A stretch of DNA of 64,000 bases from an uncultured Tolumonas sp. (GCF_963676665.1 NZ_OY781373.1:124001-188000); one strand, 5' to 3'. Shown: positions 37,532 through 46,772, counted from the first letter of the stretch. Numbers and translations: made by a program. The notes: generated by a model not told the origin, from the letters alone.

Positions 37532-39730
37532 TTAGCGAAGAGGTTCTGTTTGATGTTCCCGCGAAGAAGCATAAATATGGTAACGATTTTTTCCGGCCTG
37601 TTTGGCTTGATACATCGCCTGATCGGCTTGTGCTAACAGATGTTCAGCCGGGATATTTTCCGATTGCGGATAAAAGGCGAGGCCGATGCTGGCGCTGACC
37701 TTGAGCTGCAAATCATCAATCAGAATAGTTTTGGCAATGACATGCAATAGTCGTTTTACTAAATGTAGTGAGTGGCTGAGTTCCTTACTGACATTGAGTA
37801 ATGCGACAAATTCATCACCGCCGATGCGGGCTACCGTATCGGTTTCCCGTAAGGTCTTTTTCATCTGAACAGCCACCGCCATCAATAGTTGATCGCCGAT
37901 GGCGTGCCCATAAGTGTCATTGATCTGTTTAAAACCATCGAGGTCGATATACGCGACAGTCAGTAGATTATCGGTTTGCTGGCATTGTTGCATGGCCAGC
38001 ACTAATTTATCGGTCAGTAATTTGCGGTTAGGTAAGCCCGTCAGTAAATCATAATAGGCCTGTTGTTCCAGCTGTTTTTCATGTTGTTTTTGATGGGAAA
38101 TATCTGACGCCAAACAAACATAGTGATGAGTTTCATTATTCTCATTTTTGACGGCACTGATGGTTTGCAGCTCCGCAAATATCTCGCCATTTTTGCGTCG
38201 GTTCCAGATCTCACCACTCCAATGACCTTCTTGCAGCAGCTGTTGCCAGAAGGTTTTATAGAATTGCAGATCTTGATAACCCGAGTGCAGAATGCGTGGA
38301 TTTTTACCTAAAACTTCGGCTTCGCTATAACCGGTAATATCGGTAAAAGCTTGGTTGACCTGCACAATACGGCCATCCGGTTCGGTGATCAAAATGGCCT
38401 CTTTGGCTTCGGTAAAGACACTGGCCGCAAGCGATAGTTTCTCTTCGTTTCTTTTTTGCTCTGTAATGTCACTGAAACTGCTGATCACCGCATAGGGTTG
38501 GGGTTCATCCAGCCGGAACAGTGGCTGGCTATTCACACTGAGCCAAGTAATGCGACGCTCAAATTGAATACCCATGATGAAATTACGGATCGCTTTGCCA
38601 GAACGAATACATTGCTCGCTGGGATGTTCACTCAGTGGCAATGGTTTCCCGCTTTCGTTAAGACGTTGCCAAGGAAGCGACGACAGTTGTTTCTCTAATA
38701 GCTGGGACTTATTGACATCAAAAATGGCACACGCCTCTTCATTGACGGCAATGATTTGGTGTTGGGTATCTTGCAAAATACAACCGACCGGCAGACTGTC
38801 ATGTAATGCGCGGTAACGGGCTTCGCTTTCCCGCAATTGAAGTTCGGCCAGTTTACTGGTGGTAATGTCCTGATGTGTCCCCGCCATTAATAAAGGGTGC
38901 CCTTGAATATCACGTTCCAGCACTTGGCCGCGACTTAATACCCAGATCCAGTGCTCTTGTTTATGCCGCATGCGTAATTCACATTCGTAATAATCAAGCT
39001 CACCGGAAAAATGTTGTGCCAGTAACATGTCGGCTTTTTCTACATCATCGGGGTGAACAAAACGCCGCCAGATTTGCATATCGAATGGGGCGATTTCATC
39101 CAGTGTGTAGCCTATCATTTCTGCCCAGCGGTTATTCAAGACGGCGGTGCCAGCCGGAATGTTCCACTCCCAGGTGCCAGCGCGGGTACCGGTAATGATA
39201 TTTTCTAAGCGTTGACGTTTGACGCGAAGTAGCTCTTCCGCCTGAATGCGTTTAGTAATGTCATAAATCGTCGAATAGAGAAAATGTTGGTCATCAATGA
39301 CGATGGGGCCGGAATGTACCTCTACCTGACGAATTTCCCCTGACGCCAATCGATGCGGAAACAAAAAGAAGGAGCGGCGCTCTGCCAGCGCTTGGGCCAT
39401 TTCCTGTTTGATCTGCTCTTGAGTCAGGCAGTTAATATCACTGATCGCCAGTTGTAATAGTTGCGCGCGGGGATAGCCATAGAATTTTTCTGCTGCCTGA
39501 TTGGCGTTTTCAATGTGCCCACTCGTGGGGTCAATCAGCAGGATCGGCGTTTTGGCTTGTTCGAAAAACAGCCGATAACTGTTTTTGGCCTGTAGCTGTA
39601 GATATTCGCTGAGCTCGGTTAATAGTGGTAATAACGCGGCTACCGGCTCGGGTTGCGCTGCTAATGCGTGCGTGAGTGCTGTGATCCGGTCATGCAGTTG
39701 GACGGGGTCATGAGCAATGGAATGACGCAT
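37532..39730 (-). CDS. PAS-domain diguanylate cyclase
   Basis: A 732-aa cytoplasmic sensor that makes cyclic di-GMP. It has no membrane segment. Four PAS domains lie in order: near residues 60-170 (PILLIDPTSGHIENANQAAE), 185-300 (GTWEWNIPAGTAVLNNRWAE), 310-420 (VGCILQDTQHQIIAVNEEAC) and 440-560 (AILITEPDGRIVQVNQAFTD). The C-terminal GGDEF domain has DLLTGLPNRKLL, the active loop ARIGGDEFVALLN, and an RETD inhibitory I-site five residues before it. ATG 39730 has GGAGG eight bases upstream. No EAL domain is present. What the PAS domains sense is unknown. Confidence 0.93.
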   Translation of the reverse strand: MRHSIAHDPVQLHDRITALTHALAAQPEPVAALLPLLTELSEYLQLQAKNSYRLFFEQAKTPILLIDPTSGHIENANQAAEKFYGYPRAQLLQLAISDINCLTQEQIKQEMAQALAERRSFFLFPHRLASGEIRQVEVHSGPIVIDDQHFLYSTIYDITKRIQAEELLRVKRQRLENIITGTRAGTWEWNIPAGTAVLNNRWAEMIGYTLDEIAPFDMQIWRRFVHPDDVEKADMLLAQHFSGELDYYECELRMRHKQEHWIWVLSRGQVLERDIQGHPLLMAGTHQDITTSKLAELQLRESEARYRALHDSLPVGCILQDTQHQIIAVNEEACAIFDVNKSQLLEKQLSSLPWQRLNESGKPLPLSEHPSEQCIRSGKAIRNFIMGIQFERRITWLSVNSQPLFRLDEPQPYAVISSFSDITEQKRNEEKLSLAASVFTEAKEAILITEPDGRIVQVNQAFTDITGYSEAEVLGKNPRILHSGYQDLQFYKTFWQQLLQEGHWSGEIWNRRKNGEIFAELQTISAVKNENNETHHYVCLASDISHQKQHEKQLEQQAYYDLLTGLPNRKLLTDKLVLAMQQCQQTDNLLTVAYIDLDGFKQINDTYGHAIGDQLLMAVAVQMKKTLRETDTVARIGGDEFVALLNVSKELSHSLHLVKRLLHVIAKTILIDDLQLKVSASIGLAFYPQSENIPAEHLLAQADQAMYQAKQAGKNRYHIYASSREHQTEPLR

Positions 39731-40020
39731 GACCATCCTCCGGTGCGCTGGTAGTCGGCGTATACCATTTACCATAGCACTTTGCCGTCTTACTGCCAGA
39801 AAGAGAGTGCCTTTATTGAGTCTATTTTGACATATGAAGCACCTTTCTTTCGTTATAAGAACAGGTGCTTGTGGGTAGTTTATGCCGCCGCTGTATATTT
39901 TGGGGGCAAGTGATTGGCGGCGGGGTGGGCGTAGTTTACATGCGCCGTTTATTTCGGTTCACAGCCCAGCTCTTTTGATATTGAGTAAGATCGATGGTGG
40001 GATATCGGTATAGCAGAAAT

Positions 40021-40050
40021 GAAAAAGCCCTGATTTGTCAGGGCTTTTTC
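40021..40050. terminator. bidirectional intrinsic terminator next to the tRNA-Ser remnant
   Basis: GAAAAAGCCCTGA and TCAGGGCTTTTTC form a 13-bp stem around a 4-nt loop (tttg), with A- and T-runs on both sides. On the minus strand it would directly follow the 3' end of a tRNA-Ser gene, as expected for that gene's own terminator. Confidence 0.88.
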
Positions 40051-40058
40051 AAAGTATT

Positions 40059-40072
40059 TGGCGGAGAGATAG
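40059..40072 (-). other. tRNA-Ser 3'-end remnant, probable island attachment site
   Basis: Minus-strand CTATCTCTCCGCCA has the form of the acceptor stem plus CCA of a bacterial tRNA-Ser (the usual continuation upstream is GGGTTCGAATCC). Here no tRNA body lies upstream of it; instead an integrase begins 160 bp away. This is what an integrating element leaves when it recombines into a tRNA 3' end. The intact gene should be at the other end of the island, beyond 64,000. TTTGGCGG at 40057-40064 also pairs with CCGCCAAA at 40074-40081. Confidence 0.65.
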
Positions 40073-40138
40073 CCCGCCAAATATAAGTCCAATGCGATAC
40101 AAATATAAAAATAAAATACAATAATATCAATTTCATAG

Positions 40139-40160
40139 TTTGGATCGTGTCCGATCCAAA
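40139..40160. promoter_or_regulatory. perfect 9-bp palindrome upstream of the integrase
   Basis: TTTGGATCG and CGATCCAAA flank a 4-nt spacer 74 bp before the integrase start. It may be a binding site for the integrase, for AlpA or for a repressor. A further direct repeat TGGCATAC occurs at about 40192 and 40204. Confidence 0.5.
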
Positions 40161-40233
40161 CCAACGAAATCTAACAGGAATTTAAATTAAATGGCATACT
40201 GGATGGCATACCATAAATTTATTGATGAATACT

Positions 40234-41433
40234 ATGGCAATACTTACGGACACTAAAGCTAGGAATGTAAAACCTGACGATAAACCTATTGCACATGGCG
40301 GTATAACTGGATTGGCGTTGCATCCCTCTGGGAGTAAAGGGCATGGTAAATGGGTTTTACGTTATGTAAGTCCTGTTACCGGAAAGCGCCGTAACGCTGG
40401 TCTGGGTACTTACCCTGAGGTTAGTATTGCTGAGGTAGGTAAATTAGCTCAAGAAATGCGTGGTCTAATTTCCAATGGAAAAGATCCGCTAGAAAAAATA
40501 GCTCTTACCGAAAACAAGCCTCAGATACCTACTTTTGAAGACGCAGCGCAGCAAGTTCACGCCAATTTATTGCCCAGTTGGAAAAATAAAAAACATGGAA
40601 AGCAATGGATCTCTACATTAGAGCAATATGTTTTTCCAGTTATTGGATCGACGACTCTCGACGCTATCTTACCTGCACACATAGCTAACGTACTTCAACC
40701 TATTTGGCTAGAAATACCGGAGACGGCAGGTAGGGTTAAACAGCGCATACACGCTGTCATGGCATGGGGTTGGGCTCATGGCTATTGTTCATCTAACCCT
40801 GTTGATGTTGTTGAGCATCTTTTACCGGCACAACCAAGTAAAAGCATTCGGACTGAACACCAACCAGCAATGCCTTGGCGTGAGTTGCCTCAATTTGTTC
40901 AGCATACCTTAAGAAGTTCTGAACGTTATGATGTGACTCGATTAGCCTTAGAATTTTTAATTCTCACTGCATGTCGTTCAGGTGAAATAAGGGGGTTGAA
41001 ATGGTCTGAACTTGATTTACATGGTTGTATTTGGACTATTCCTGCAGAAAGAATGAAGGCTAAACAAGCGCACCGAGTACCGCTTACTCCACGATGTATT
41101 CAAATATTGAATACTGTAAAAGGATTGCATGACGAATTAGTTTTCCCTTCTCCAAGAGATCAAGTTGAATTGTCGGATATGGTATTCACATCCTTTTTGA
41201 GAAGGGTCAAAGCGTCAAGTAGCACGCCAAACAGGATTGCGACAGCACATGGATTTCGTTCAAGTTTTAGAGATTGGTGTAGTGAACAAGGGTATGCAAG
41301 AGATTTGGCTGAGCGGGCCTTAGCACATGCTATCCAGAATAAAGTTGAAGCAGCTTATCACCGTACTGATTTATTGGAAATGCGTCGAAATATGATGACA
41401 GTATGGAATGAGTTTATTTGCGGAGATATATGA
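40234..41433 (+). CDS. P4-type tyrosine recombinase integrase
   Basis: Site-specific recombinase, about 399 aa, that inserts and excises the island. The N-terminal DUF4102 domain (LTDTKARNVKPDDKPIAHGG) identifies the P4/CP4-57 branch. Catalytic residues: Arg in ILTACRSGEIRGLKWSEL, the HxxR of TAHGFRSSFRDW, the HAIQNKV box and the nucleophilic Tyr in AAYHRTDLLE. ATG 40234 is the most plausible start; TTG 40222 and ATG 40225 are in frame. Its position beside the tRNA-Ser remnant fits this family, which usually targets tRNA or ssrA 3' ends. Confidence 0.93.
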   Translation: MAILTDTKARNVKPDDKPIAHGGITGLALHPSGSKGHGKWVLRYVSPVTGKRRNAGLGTYPEVSIAEVGKLAQEMRGLISNGKDPLEKIALTENKPQIPTFEDAAQQVHANLLPSWKNKKHGKQWISTLEQYVFPVIGSTTLDAILPAHIANVLQPIWLEIPETAGRVKQRIHAVMAWGWAHGYCSSNPVDVVEHLLPAQPSKSIRTEHQPAMPWRELPQFVQHTLRSSERYDVTRLALEFLILTACRSGEIRGLKWSELDLHGCIWTIPAERMKAKQAHRVPLTPRCIQILNTVKGLHDELVFPSPRDQVELSDMVFTSFLRRVKASSSTPNRIATAHGFRSSFRDWCSEQGYARDLAERALAHAIQNKVEAAYHRTDLLEMRRNMMTVWNEFICGDI

Positions 41434-41533
41434 TAAGTAATAATTTAAGGTATTAGACTATCTTCTTTTTATATAACTGAATGAACTTTTATTTATAAGC
41501 CATCCAGTTATGTTTTTATGAAAGAAGAAATAA

Positions 41534-42640
41534 TTAACATCCTTGCCTTTCGAATTCATCATCTATTAATGTTTCGATGATTTCTTTTATGCTGCATTTT
41601 TTTGTGATCTTTAGTTTATTTAATTTTTCTTTTGTTTCTATTGATATGCATATATTCAATGCTTTTGTGTTGTTTTTTTCTTTCTCTCTGTATTTCTGCT
41701 GAGCTCCATTTTTTGATAGTTGGCTTTTTAGTAGTTTCTTTTCTGACTCTCTATCAAGAAGGTCATATAAGGTTATAATTGTAGCTTTTGCCTTTCTCTC
41801 ATTCTCTTTTTGATCTGCACTAGAAATATCAACCCATTCTGGGATTTTCTTATTTAATAAGTTGTCAGCAATGTAAGACCATGACCACATTGTTAGCTCT
41901 TCATTTCTATTTAACCAATCTATAATTTCAGTTCTATTTTTTATAGAGTCCCACTTCTCCTTTATTGATGACATCAGGCTTTTTTGTATATTTAATGGTT
42001 CGCCCCATGAATCAAAAAATAATTTAATACTTTCAGTTTTGCTCTTCAAATCAGTAATATTTTCTTCTAAGCGCATTTCTTTATATGGGTGGTTTTTGCG
42101 ATGTGTTTTGTAAAACTCACTTTGCTTGTTTGTAATCCCATTATCTAAGTCAAAGCTTATTTCTATATCACTTTTTGAGGATTTGAAAGTGCTGATCTTT
42201 AATGAAGTCCAAACAAAATCAACAAGCCTTTGGTTGTCAATTGAGATCCAATTAAATTCATTATCATTTAATGTGTTTTTATGGAAATAGCATTCCAATT
42301 CCATAATTAGTTTTTTTGTTATATCTGCATTTGTTGGAGATATATTGATTTGAGCATTTAATGTGCGATTAATGACATCTTCTAATGGACCTGTAATCTT
42401 AGCCGGGTATCTATTCATCATTGCAGAGATGGAATTATTTATAATTCCATCTAGTGTATTGCTCATTTCAGATAATCTTGCGGAATTTATTCTTTGATCA
42501 ATATAGAACGGATCAAGCGTATTAGGTGTACTGAAGACGAATTCCAAATTTTCGTTAAGATTAGCCCCCGTAAAAAAGTTAGAATTATAAAGAAACGATA
42601 TTAGTCTTTTATTTCTTTTTTGATCCCAATACATACTCAT
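41534..42640 (-). CDS. uncharacterised island protein with C-terminal RHH-like segment
   Basis: A 368-aa, Lys/Asn/Ile-rich soluble protein I do not recognise as a whole. The last 45 residues, ALNICISIETKEKLNKLKIT followed by KCSIKEIIETLIDDEFERQ, have the strand-helix-helix pattern of ribbon-helix-helix DNA-binding domains such as the C terminus of MatP. The central part is helical (residues about 190-300). Base composition is strongly AT-rich. It is convergent with the integrase gene. A role in island partition, transcription control or defence is possible, but nothing more specific is supported. Confidence 0.7.
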   Translation of the reverse strand: MSMYWDQKRNKRLISFLYNSNFFTGANLNENLEFVFSTPNTLDPFYIDQRINSARLSEMSNTLDGIINNSISAMMNRYPAKITGPLEDVINRTLNAQINISPTNADITKKLIMELECYFHKNTLNDNEFNWISIDNQRLVDFVWTSLKISTFKSSKSDIEISFDLDNGITNKQSEFYKTHRKNHPYKEMRLEENITDLKSKTESIKLFFDSWGEPLNIQKSLMSSIKEKWDSIKNRTEIIDWLNRNEELTMWSWSYIADNLLNKKIPEWVDISSADQKENERKAKATIITLYDLLDRESEKKLLKSQLSKNGAQQKYREKEKNNTKALNICISIETKEKLNKLKITKKCSIKEIIETLIDDEFERQGC

Positions 42641-43077
42641 TTTTCCTTATGAATTTTAATCTCTACTACGTAGACTTTTTGTTGATTTTTTGGAATCTTA
42701 TTGAATGTCTATAGATGCATATACGATTATTTTATCAATGATATTAGTATATTTTAAGATTGATTTACGTATATATTTTTTATTCTTATTTTATAAGAAA
42801 TACATGAAACTGTGCTTTAAGTGGGGTTTTTGTCAAAAATCACTTCTTAACTATAAGAATTATTGTTCTTAATCATTGATAGCAGATAGCAGATAGCAGA
42901 TAGCAGATAGCAGATAGCAGATAGCAGATAGCAGATAGCAGATAGCAGGCCACAAAACTACAGGAAGATGCCCTAATGTTGTTTAAGTTAATTACGTAAA
43001 AAATTACATCGAAGCTCATTCTGTGAAACAAACGCATAACGACATGTATTTATTGACGCATTGAATGAGGTGTAATA
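42641..43077. other. AT-rich gene-free region with heptamer array
   Basis: 437 bp between the divergent RHH-like gene and alpA. Apart from the GATAGCA array it is extremely AT-rich and holds presumably both promoters. I see no ORF worth calling. Confidence 0.6.
42878..42947. repeat. tandem array of ten perfect GATAGCA heptamers
   Basis: Seventy contiguous bases consist of exactly ten copies of the 7-mer GATAGCA, without any mismatch. It lies 131 bp upstream of alpA and outside any coding frame. Copy number of such arrays can vary by slippage. It could work as an iteron-like protein-binding array or as a promoter-spacing switch. Confidence 0.95.
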
Positions 43078-43281
43078 ATGAACATTCCTAACTCCCCAAA
43101 AATCATTAGAATTAAAGACGTTGCTACTATGATTGGTGTTGCCAAATCAACCATCTACGATTGGACTAATTCGAAATCACCTCGATATGATCCTACATTT
43201 CCAAAGTCAATTAAGCTAGGTGCAAATAGTGTTGGTTGGATGCAGCATCAATTAATAGCATGGATAGAAAGTAAACTGTAA
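43078..43281 (+). CDS. AlpA-family excisionase/transcriptional activator
   Basis: A 67-aa MerR-like winged-helix DNA-binding protein. IIRIKDVATMIGVAKSTIYD is the HTH, and FPKSIKLGANSVGWMQHQLI then AWIESKL the wing and final helix of the AlpA family. In P4-like elements AlpA activates int expression and assists excision. It fits the P4-type integrase nearby, and the heptamer array just upstream is a candidate target or autoregulatory site. AGGTGTAATA precedes the ATG. Confidence 0.9.
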   Translation: MNIPNSPKIIRIKDVATMIGVAKSTIYDWTNSKSPRYDPTFPKSIKLGANSVGWMQHQLIAWIESKL

Positions 43282-43692
43282 TGGTTTTTATCTCTGCTAT
43301 ATTCTCCACAACTTTACAACTCTAATTGTTCTATTTCTGATTGGAAGTGTCTTCGTTTAAATGGTTTTTGGCCTTGTTATGCTTATTAAACTAAATTTTT
43401 AATATTGGTTCTTATGTTATTTGGTTTGTAATTTAGTTTGTGTGGTGCTTTTATTTGGCTAATACTGCTGAGATTGTATTGATTGGTAATAACTAAACTT
43501 AATAATATCTTTAGTCATTCTGGATGTTAATCCAATTGAACTCCTATTTAATTATCCATTAAGTATTTAAATATACATGTAAGAATGTATTTGAATGAAT
43601 GTATTAATTGAGGTTGACTTGGGTGATAGATATTTTTGTTATTGATCTGGTTATCATTTTGATAGATTGACAAGTATAGGGTGGAATTCAAA
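43282..43692. other. AT-rich gene-free region
   Basis: About 410 bp of very AT-rich DNA between alpA and the Gp2-like gene, without an ORF or clear hairpin. It may contain the promoter and, if the downstream protein is a replication initiator, an origin. Confidence 0.5.
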
Positions 43693-44652
43693 ATGAATGA
43701 AAATGATTTTGTTTTAGATATATTAAAATTGCCTGCTGCATTAAAGCAGGTTGGATATCCTTATGCTGTCGTTCAAAGTGTAGGTGGCGACGTTAGGTGG
43801 TATGTGCGGACTGGTAATTGCCGTCTTTTTGATGTTTTAGATGTCACAGTTTCTTTAATACTAAGACATGACGATCTAATGCCACAACATCCATTAATTC
43901 GGCTCTTTATTTACTTGATGAAATCAACAAATTTAGTGGTAAGGATTTTTAGTGGTGAATATCGAATTAAACCAAATGAATCGTTTGCTGATGAATTGAA
44001 TTCGTTTCTGTACAAATTTTTAGAAATAACAGAAACAGATTTTCGCTTCAAAAAGCAATTGTTGAATTTATCTAGGATTACCACTCGTAATACAGAAAGT
44101 ATGCAGAATTATATTGATGCATTATTTAATCGCTTTAGTCGTTTATTGGTTGTTCGGATCGATTTTCATTACCGAGAAACTCTGTGTGATGGGTTAACGC
44201 TAGAGCGGGTAATTGATGACAGAGAATCGTTTCTTCGGGCTGCAAAACGACAATATCTCAGCTTGGAGGGGCTTTGTTGGAAGCTAGAGTATGGCAAAGA
44301 TAGGACCTTCCACTACCATATGCTTTTCTTCTTTAATGGGGCCGATGTCCGTCAAGATGTTACGTTAGGACGGCAGCTAGGAGAGCTTTGGTTGTCTATT
44401 ACAAAGGGAGAAGGAACATACTTCAACTGTAATGCGGATAAGTTGAAATACTTGCAATGTTATCTTGGACAGATCAATTATTTTGATCATGAGAAACGCG
44501 TCGCACTGTTGCAGGCTAATTATCTGACTAAGACAGATGAAAACATTATCGCAGTACAACTTGACGGCAAATGCCGCATCTACGGTCGAATGGAGCTACC
44601 AGCTCGTACCTCTGCTGCGGGTCGCCCTAGATGTCACTCTAACGTGCTCTAA
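43693..44652 (+). CDS. inovirus Gp2/YagK-YfjJ-like protein, possible replication initiator
   Basis: About 319 aa. The C-terminal half matches the inovirus Gp2 / YagK-YfjJ family pattern: LLVVRIDFHYRETLCDGLTL, then CWKLEYGKDRTFHYHMLFFF and LGELWLSITKGEGTYFNCNA. FHYHM gives an HxH pair as in HUH-type rolling-circle initiators, so a replication or relaxase-like role is plausible. ATG 43693 is preceded by AGGGTGG. Such genes are frequent on P4-like integrative elements, next to alpA. Function in the element is inferred. Confidence 0.8.
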   Translation: MNENDFVLDILKLPAALKQVGYPYAVVQSVGGDVRWYVRTGNCRLFDVLDVTVSLILRHDDLMPQHPLIRLFIYLMKSTNLVVRIFSGEYRIKPNESFADELNSFLYKFLEITETDFRFKKQLLNLSRITTRNTESMQNYIDALFNRFSRLLVVRIDFHYRETLCDGLTLERVIDDRESFLRAAKRQYLSLEGLCWKLEYGKDRTFHYHMLFFFNGADVRQDVTLGRQLGELWLSITKGEGTYFNCNADKLKYLQCYLGQINYFDHEKRVALLQANYLTKTDENIIAVQLDGKCRIYGRMELPARTSAAGRPRCHSNVL

Positions 44653-44734
44653 TTCCAAATAATTTCAGATATATATCATCCCTGTGAATCATCGCAATGG
44701 ATGAAATATATCTTTATTAGTATTTGGAGGGTGT

Positions 44735-45685
44735 ATGGCTCACGAAATCTCATCGATGGCTTATACCGGTGCAACACCATGGCACGGTTTAGGTAATCAA
44801 CTCACCGAACAACAGCCGATTAATGTCTGGCTTAAAGAGGCGGGTATGGATTGGTCTATTCAACAGTCTGACGTTTTATTTAATGCTGACAGAGCTGCGT
44901 TAAATATTCGTTCTCATTCCGATGCCAAGGTGCTTTATCGTTCTGATTCATTAGAACCATTATCGGTGGTCTCCAATCGTTATAAAGTCGTGCAGCCGCA
45001 TGAGGTGCTGAACTTTTATAAAGACTTGGTTTCTGTCGGTGGTTTTGAATTAGAAACAGCAGGAGTATTAAAAGGCGGACGTAAACTCTGGGCGTTAGCG
45101 AAAACCGGTCAAGAAGCTTGCATTAAAGGCAATGACCGTATTAAAGCCTATCTGTTATTAGCCACCAGTTGTGACGGTACGTTGTGTACGATAGCGCAGT
45201 TCACCTCTGTGCGTGTGGTGTGTAATAACACCTTGCAGATGGCAACACGGGAGAGCTCCGGTGCCGTGAAAGTACCGCACTCCACTAAGTTTGACCCGAT
45301 GCAGGTGAAAGAAGCATTAGGGCTGGGCTTTTCTAATTGGGATGCGTTTATGCGTAATCTCAAGCAGTTGGGACAGCGTTCTGTATCACCCGAGGAAGCA
45401 GACCAGTATTTGCGTATTGTGTTGAATGAACCGGAATACAGCGAAGCCAATGCTGATTCCAAAATATTCCAAAAAGTGAGTGGTTTGTATCTGGGTGAAG
45501 GCATGGGGTCAGATTACTCGGCTGCCAGCGGTACGGCGTGGGGGTTACTGAATGCGGTCACGGAATATGTCGACCATCATCGTCGAGCACGCAATCAAGA
45601 CAATCGCCTTGATTCCGCTTGGTTTGGTCAGGGCGCACAACTGAAACACAAAGCGTTAGAACAGGCGTTAACGCTCGTTCACTGA
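44735..45685 (+). CDS. DUF932-domain protein
   Basis: A 316-aa protein of the phage/plasmid DUF932 family. Its start MAHEISSMAYTGATPWHGLG and the internal SLEPLSVVSNRYKVVQPHEV and SVRVVCNNTLQMA are the family's strongest blocks. The biochemical function is not established. DUF932 genes are often beside YqaJ nuclease genes on mobile elements, as here. TGGAGGG precedes the ATG. A terminator follows. Confidence 0.88.
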   Translation: MAHEISSMAYTGATPWHGLGNQLTEQQPINVWLKEAGMDWSIQQSDVLFNADRAALNIRSHSDAKVLYRSDSLEPLSVVSNRYKVVQPHEVLNFYKDLVSVGGFELETAGVLKGGRKLWALAKTGQEACIKGNDRIKAYLLLATSCDGTLCTIAQFTSVRVVCNNTLQMATRESSGAVKVPHSTKFDPMQVKEALGLGFSNWDAFMRNLKQLGQRSVSPEEADQYLRIVLNEPEYSEANADSKIFQKVSGLYLGEGMGSDYSAASGTAWGLLNAVTEYVDHHRRARNQDNRLDSAWFGQGAQLKHKALEQALTLVH

Positions 45686-45724
45686 TTTATTGCCTTTATC
45701 TCCTTTATTCCATTCATTCAGTAG

Positions 45725-45753
45725 CCCCGAGCGGTCTTGCCCTCGGGGTTTTT
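45725..45753 (+). terminator. intrinsic terminator after the DUF932 gene
   Basis: Stem CCCCGAG/CTCGGGG with a 10-nt loop is followed by TTTTT, 40 bp after the stop and 17 bp before the YqaJ gene start. Confidence 0.85.
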
Positions 45754-45769
45754 CATTTCTGGAGTTTCT

Positions 45770-46753
45770 ATGAAAGCACGTTATTACCAAGCCATTCGGT
45801 TGGCCTCGACCACTGATTTAGGCCGTGAAGCATGGTTAAAAATCAGAGCACAAGGGATTGGCTCCTCGGATGCAGCGGTAGCCGTAGGGTTATCACCGTA
45901 TAAAAGCCCGTTATCGCTGTGGCTTGAGAAAACCAATCGTAAACCAGCTGTGGATTTATCCGAGAAGGAAGCCGTGATTTGGGGAACGGTGTTAGAGCCG
46001 GTATTAGCCAAAGTGTATGCAGCCAGAACAGGCCGACGTGTGCGACGGGTCAATGCGGTGCTTCAGCACCCTGACTACCCATTTATGCTGGCGAACCTTG
46101 ACCGTGAAGTGGTGGGAAAAGCGGATTGCGGGATATTGGAAATTAAAACGGCGGGTTATCACTCTGCTCCTCAATGGGTGGATGGGATACCAGTTGCTTA
46201 CCAATGTCAGGTATTACATCAATTGGCAGTGACCGGTCATGCTTGGGCTGATGTGGCGGTGTTGATTGGTGGGCAGGATTTTCGTATTTATCGCATTGAA
46301 CGCGATGATGACAAGATTGCAGATTTAATCGAGCGGGAGTCGCAGTTCTGGGCTTGTGTGCAAGACAACCGACAACCTGAGCCCGATGGCTCTGATGATG
46401 CAGGCAAAGCGCTGTTATCCCTGTTTCCTGCGGATAACGGCCAAACGCTCGATTTATCTGAGTCGCCGGAATACAACCAACTGTTTGCGGAATTACTCAA
46501 TTTACGTGAACAGAAGGAAGTTACTGAGCGCAAAGAGTCCGAAATCAAACAACGCATTCAAGTGGCGTTAGGCACCTGTACTGCTGCGTTATTCCAGCAA
46601 GGCAAAGTTACTTGGCGCAAAGCCAAAGACCGGTTGGTTGCTGATGTTGATAAAATCAGTCAGGAACACCCTGAGTTGATCCAACAATACTGCAAACCTG
46701 TTCCGGGCTCACGTCGCTTTACCATTCAAACCACTGCTCATCCTTCTCATTAA
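45770..46753 (+). CDS. YqaJ-family viral recombinase/exonuclease
   Basis: A 327-aa PD-(D/E)XK nuclease of the YqaJ/lambda-exonuclease class. The N-terminal signature is IRAQGIGSSDAAVAVGLSPY, followed by AVIWGTVLEPVLAKVYAART with its Glu. The nuclease core is FMLANLDREVVGKADCGILEIKT shortened: LDREV...GILEIKTAGY, and the helix YQCQVLHQLAVTG. It prepares DNA ends for recombination, usually with an annealing protein. ATG 45770 has GGAG nine bases upstream; the frame opens earlier at 45737 inside the terminator. It is followed by the RDF-like gene 19 bp on. Confidence 0.9.
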   Translation: MKARYYQAIRLASTTDLGREAWLKIRAQGIGSSDAAVAVGLSPYKSPLSLWLEKTNRKPAVDLSEKEAVIWGTVLEPVLAKVYAARTGRRVRRVNAVLQHPDYPFMLANLDREVVGKADCGILEIKTAGYHSAPQWVDGIPVAYQCQVLHQLAVTGHAWADVAVLIGGQDFRIYRIERDDDKIADLIERESQFWACVQDNRQPEPDGSDDAGKALLSLFPADNGQTLDLSESPEYNQLFAELLNLREQKEVTERKESEIKQRIQVALGTCTAALFQQGKVTWRKAKDRLVADVDKISQEHPELIQQYCKPVPGSRRFTIQTTAHPSH

Positions 46754-46772
46754 CCCATATTTAGGAGTCCGT

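Larger units (their letters stand above)
39731..40233. other. gene-free junction between chromosome and genomic island
   Basis: This stretch holds the DGC promoter region, the bidirectional terminator 40021-40050, the tRNA-Ser-like 3' end 40059-40072, two palindromes and the integrase promoter region. An open frame of 71 codons on the minus strand across 39949-40164 has no ribosome site or family features and I do not call it. Confidence 0.6.

Noticed and set aside
40059..40072. Complete tRNA gene
   Set aside because: Only the 3' end is present; no D-, anticodon- or T-arm can be built from the flanking bases.
39949..40164. 71-codon ORF on the minus strand at the island junction
   Set aside because: It crosses the terminator, the tRNA remnant and a palindrome, and has no ribosome site.
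42878..42947. Possible CRISPR array
   Set aside because: The units are seven bases and directly abutting with no spacers, and no cas genes are in the window; it is a simple tandem repeat.
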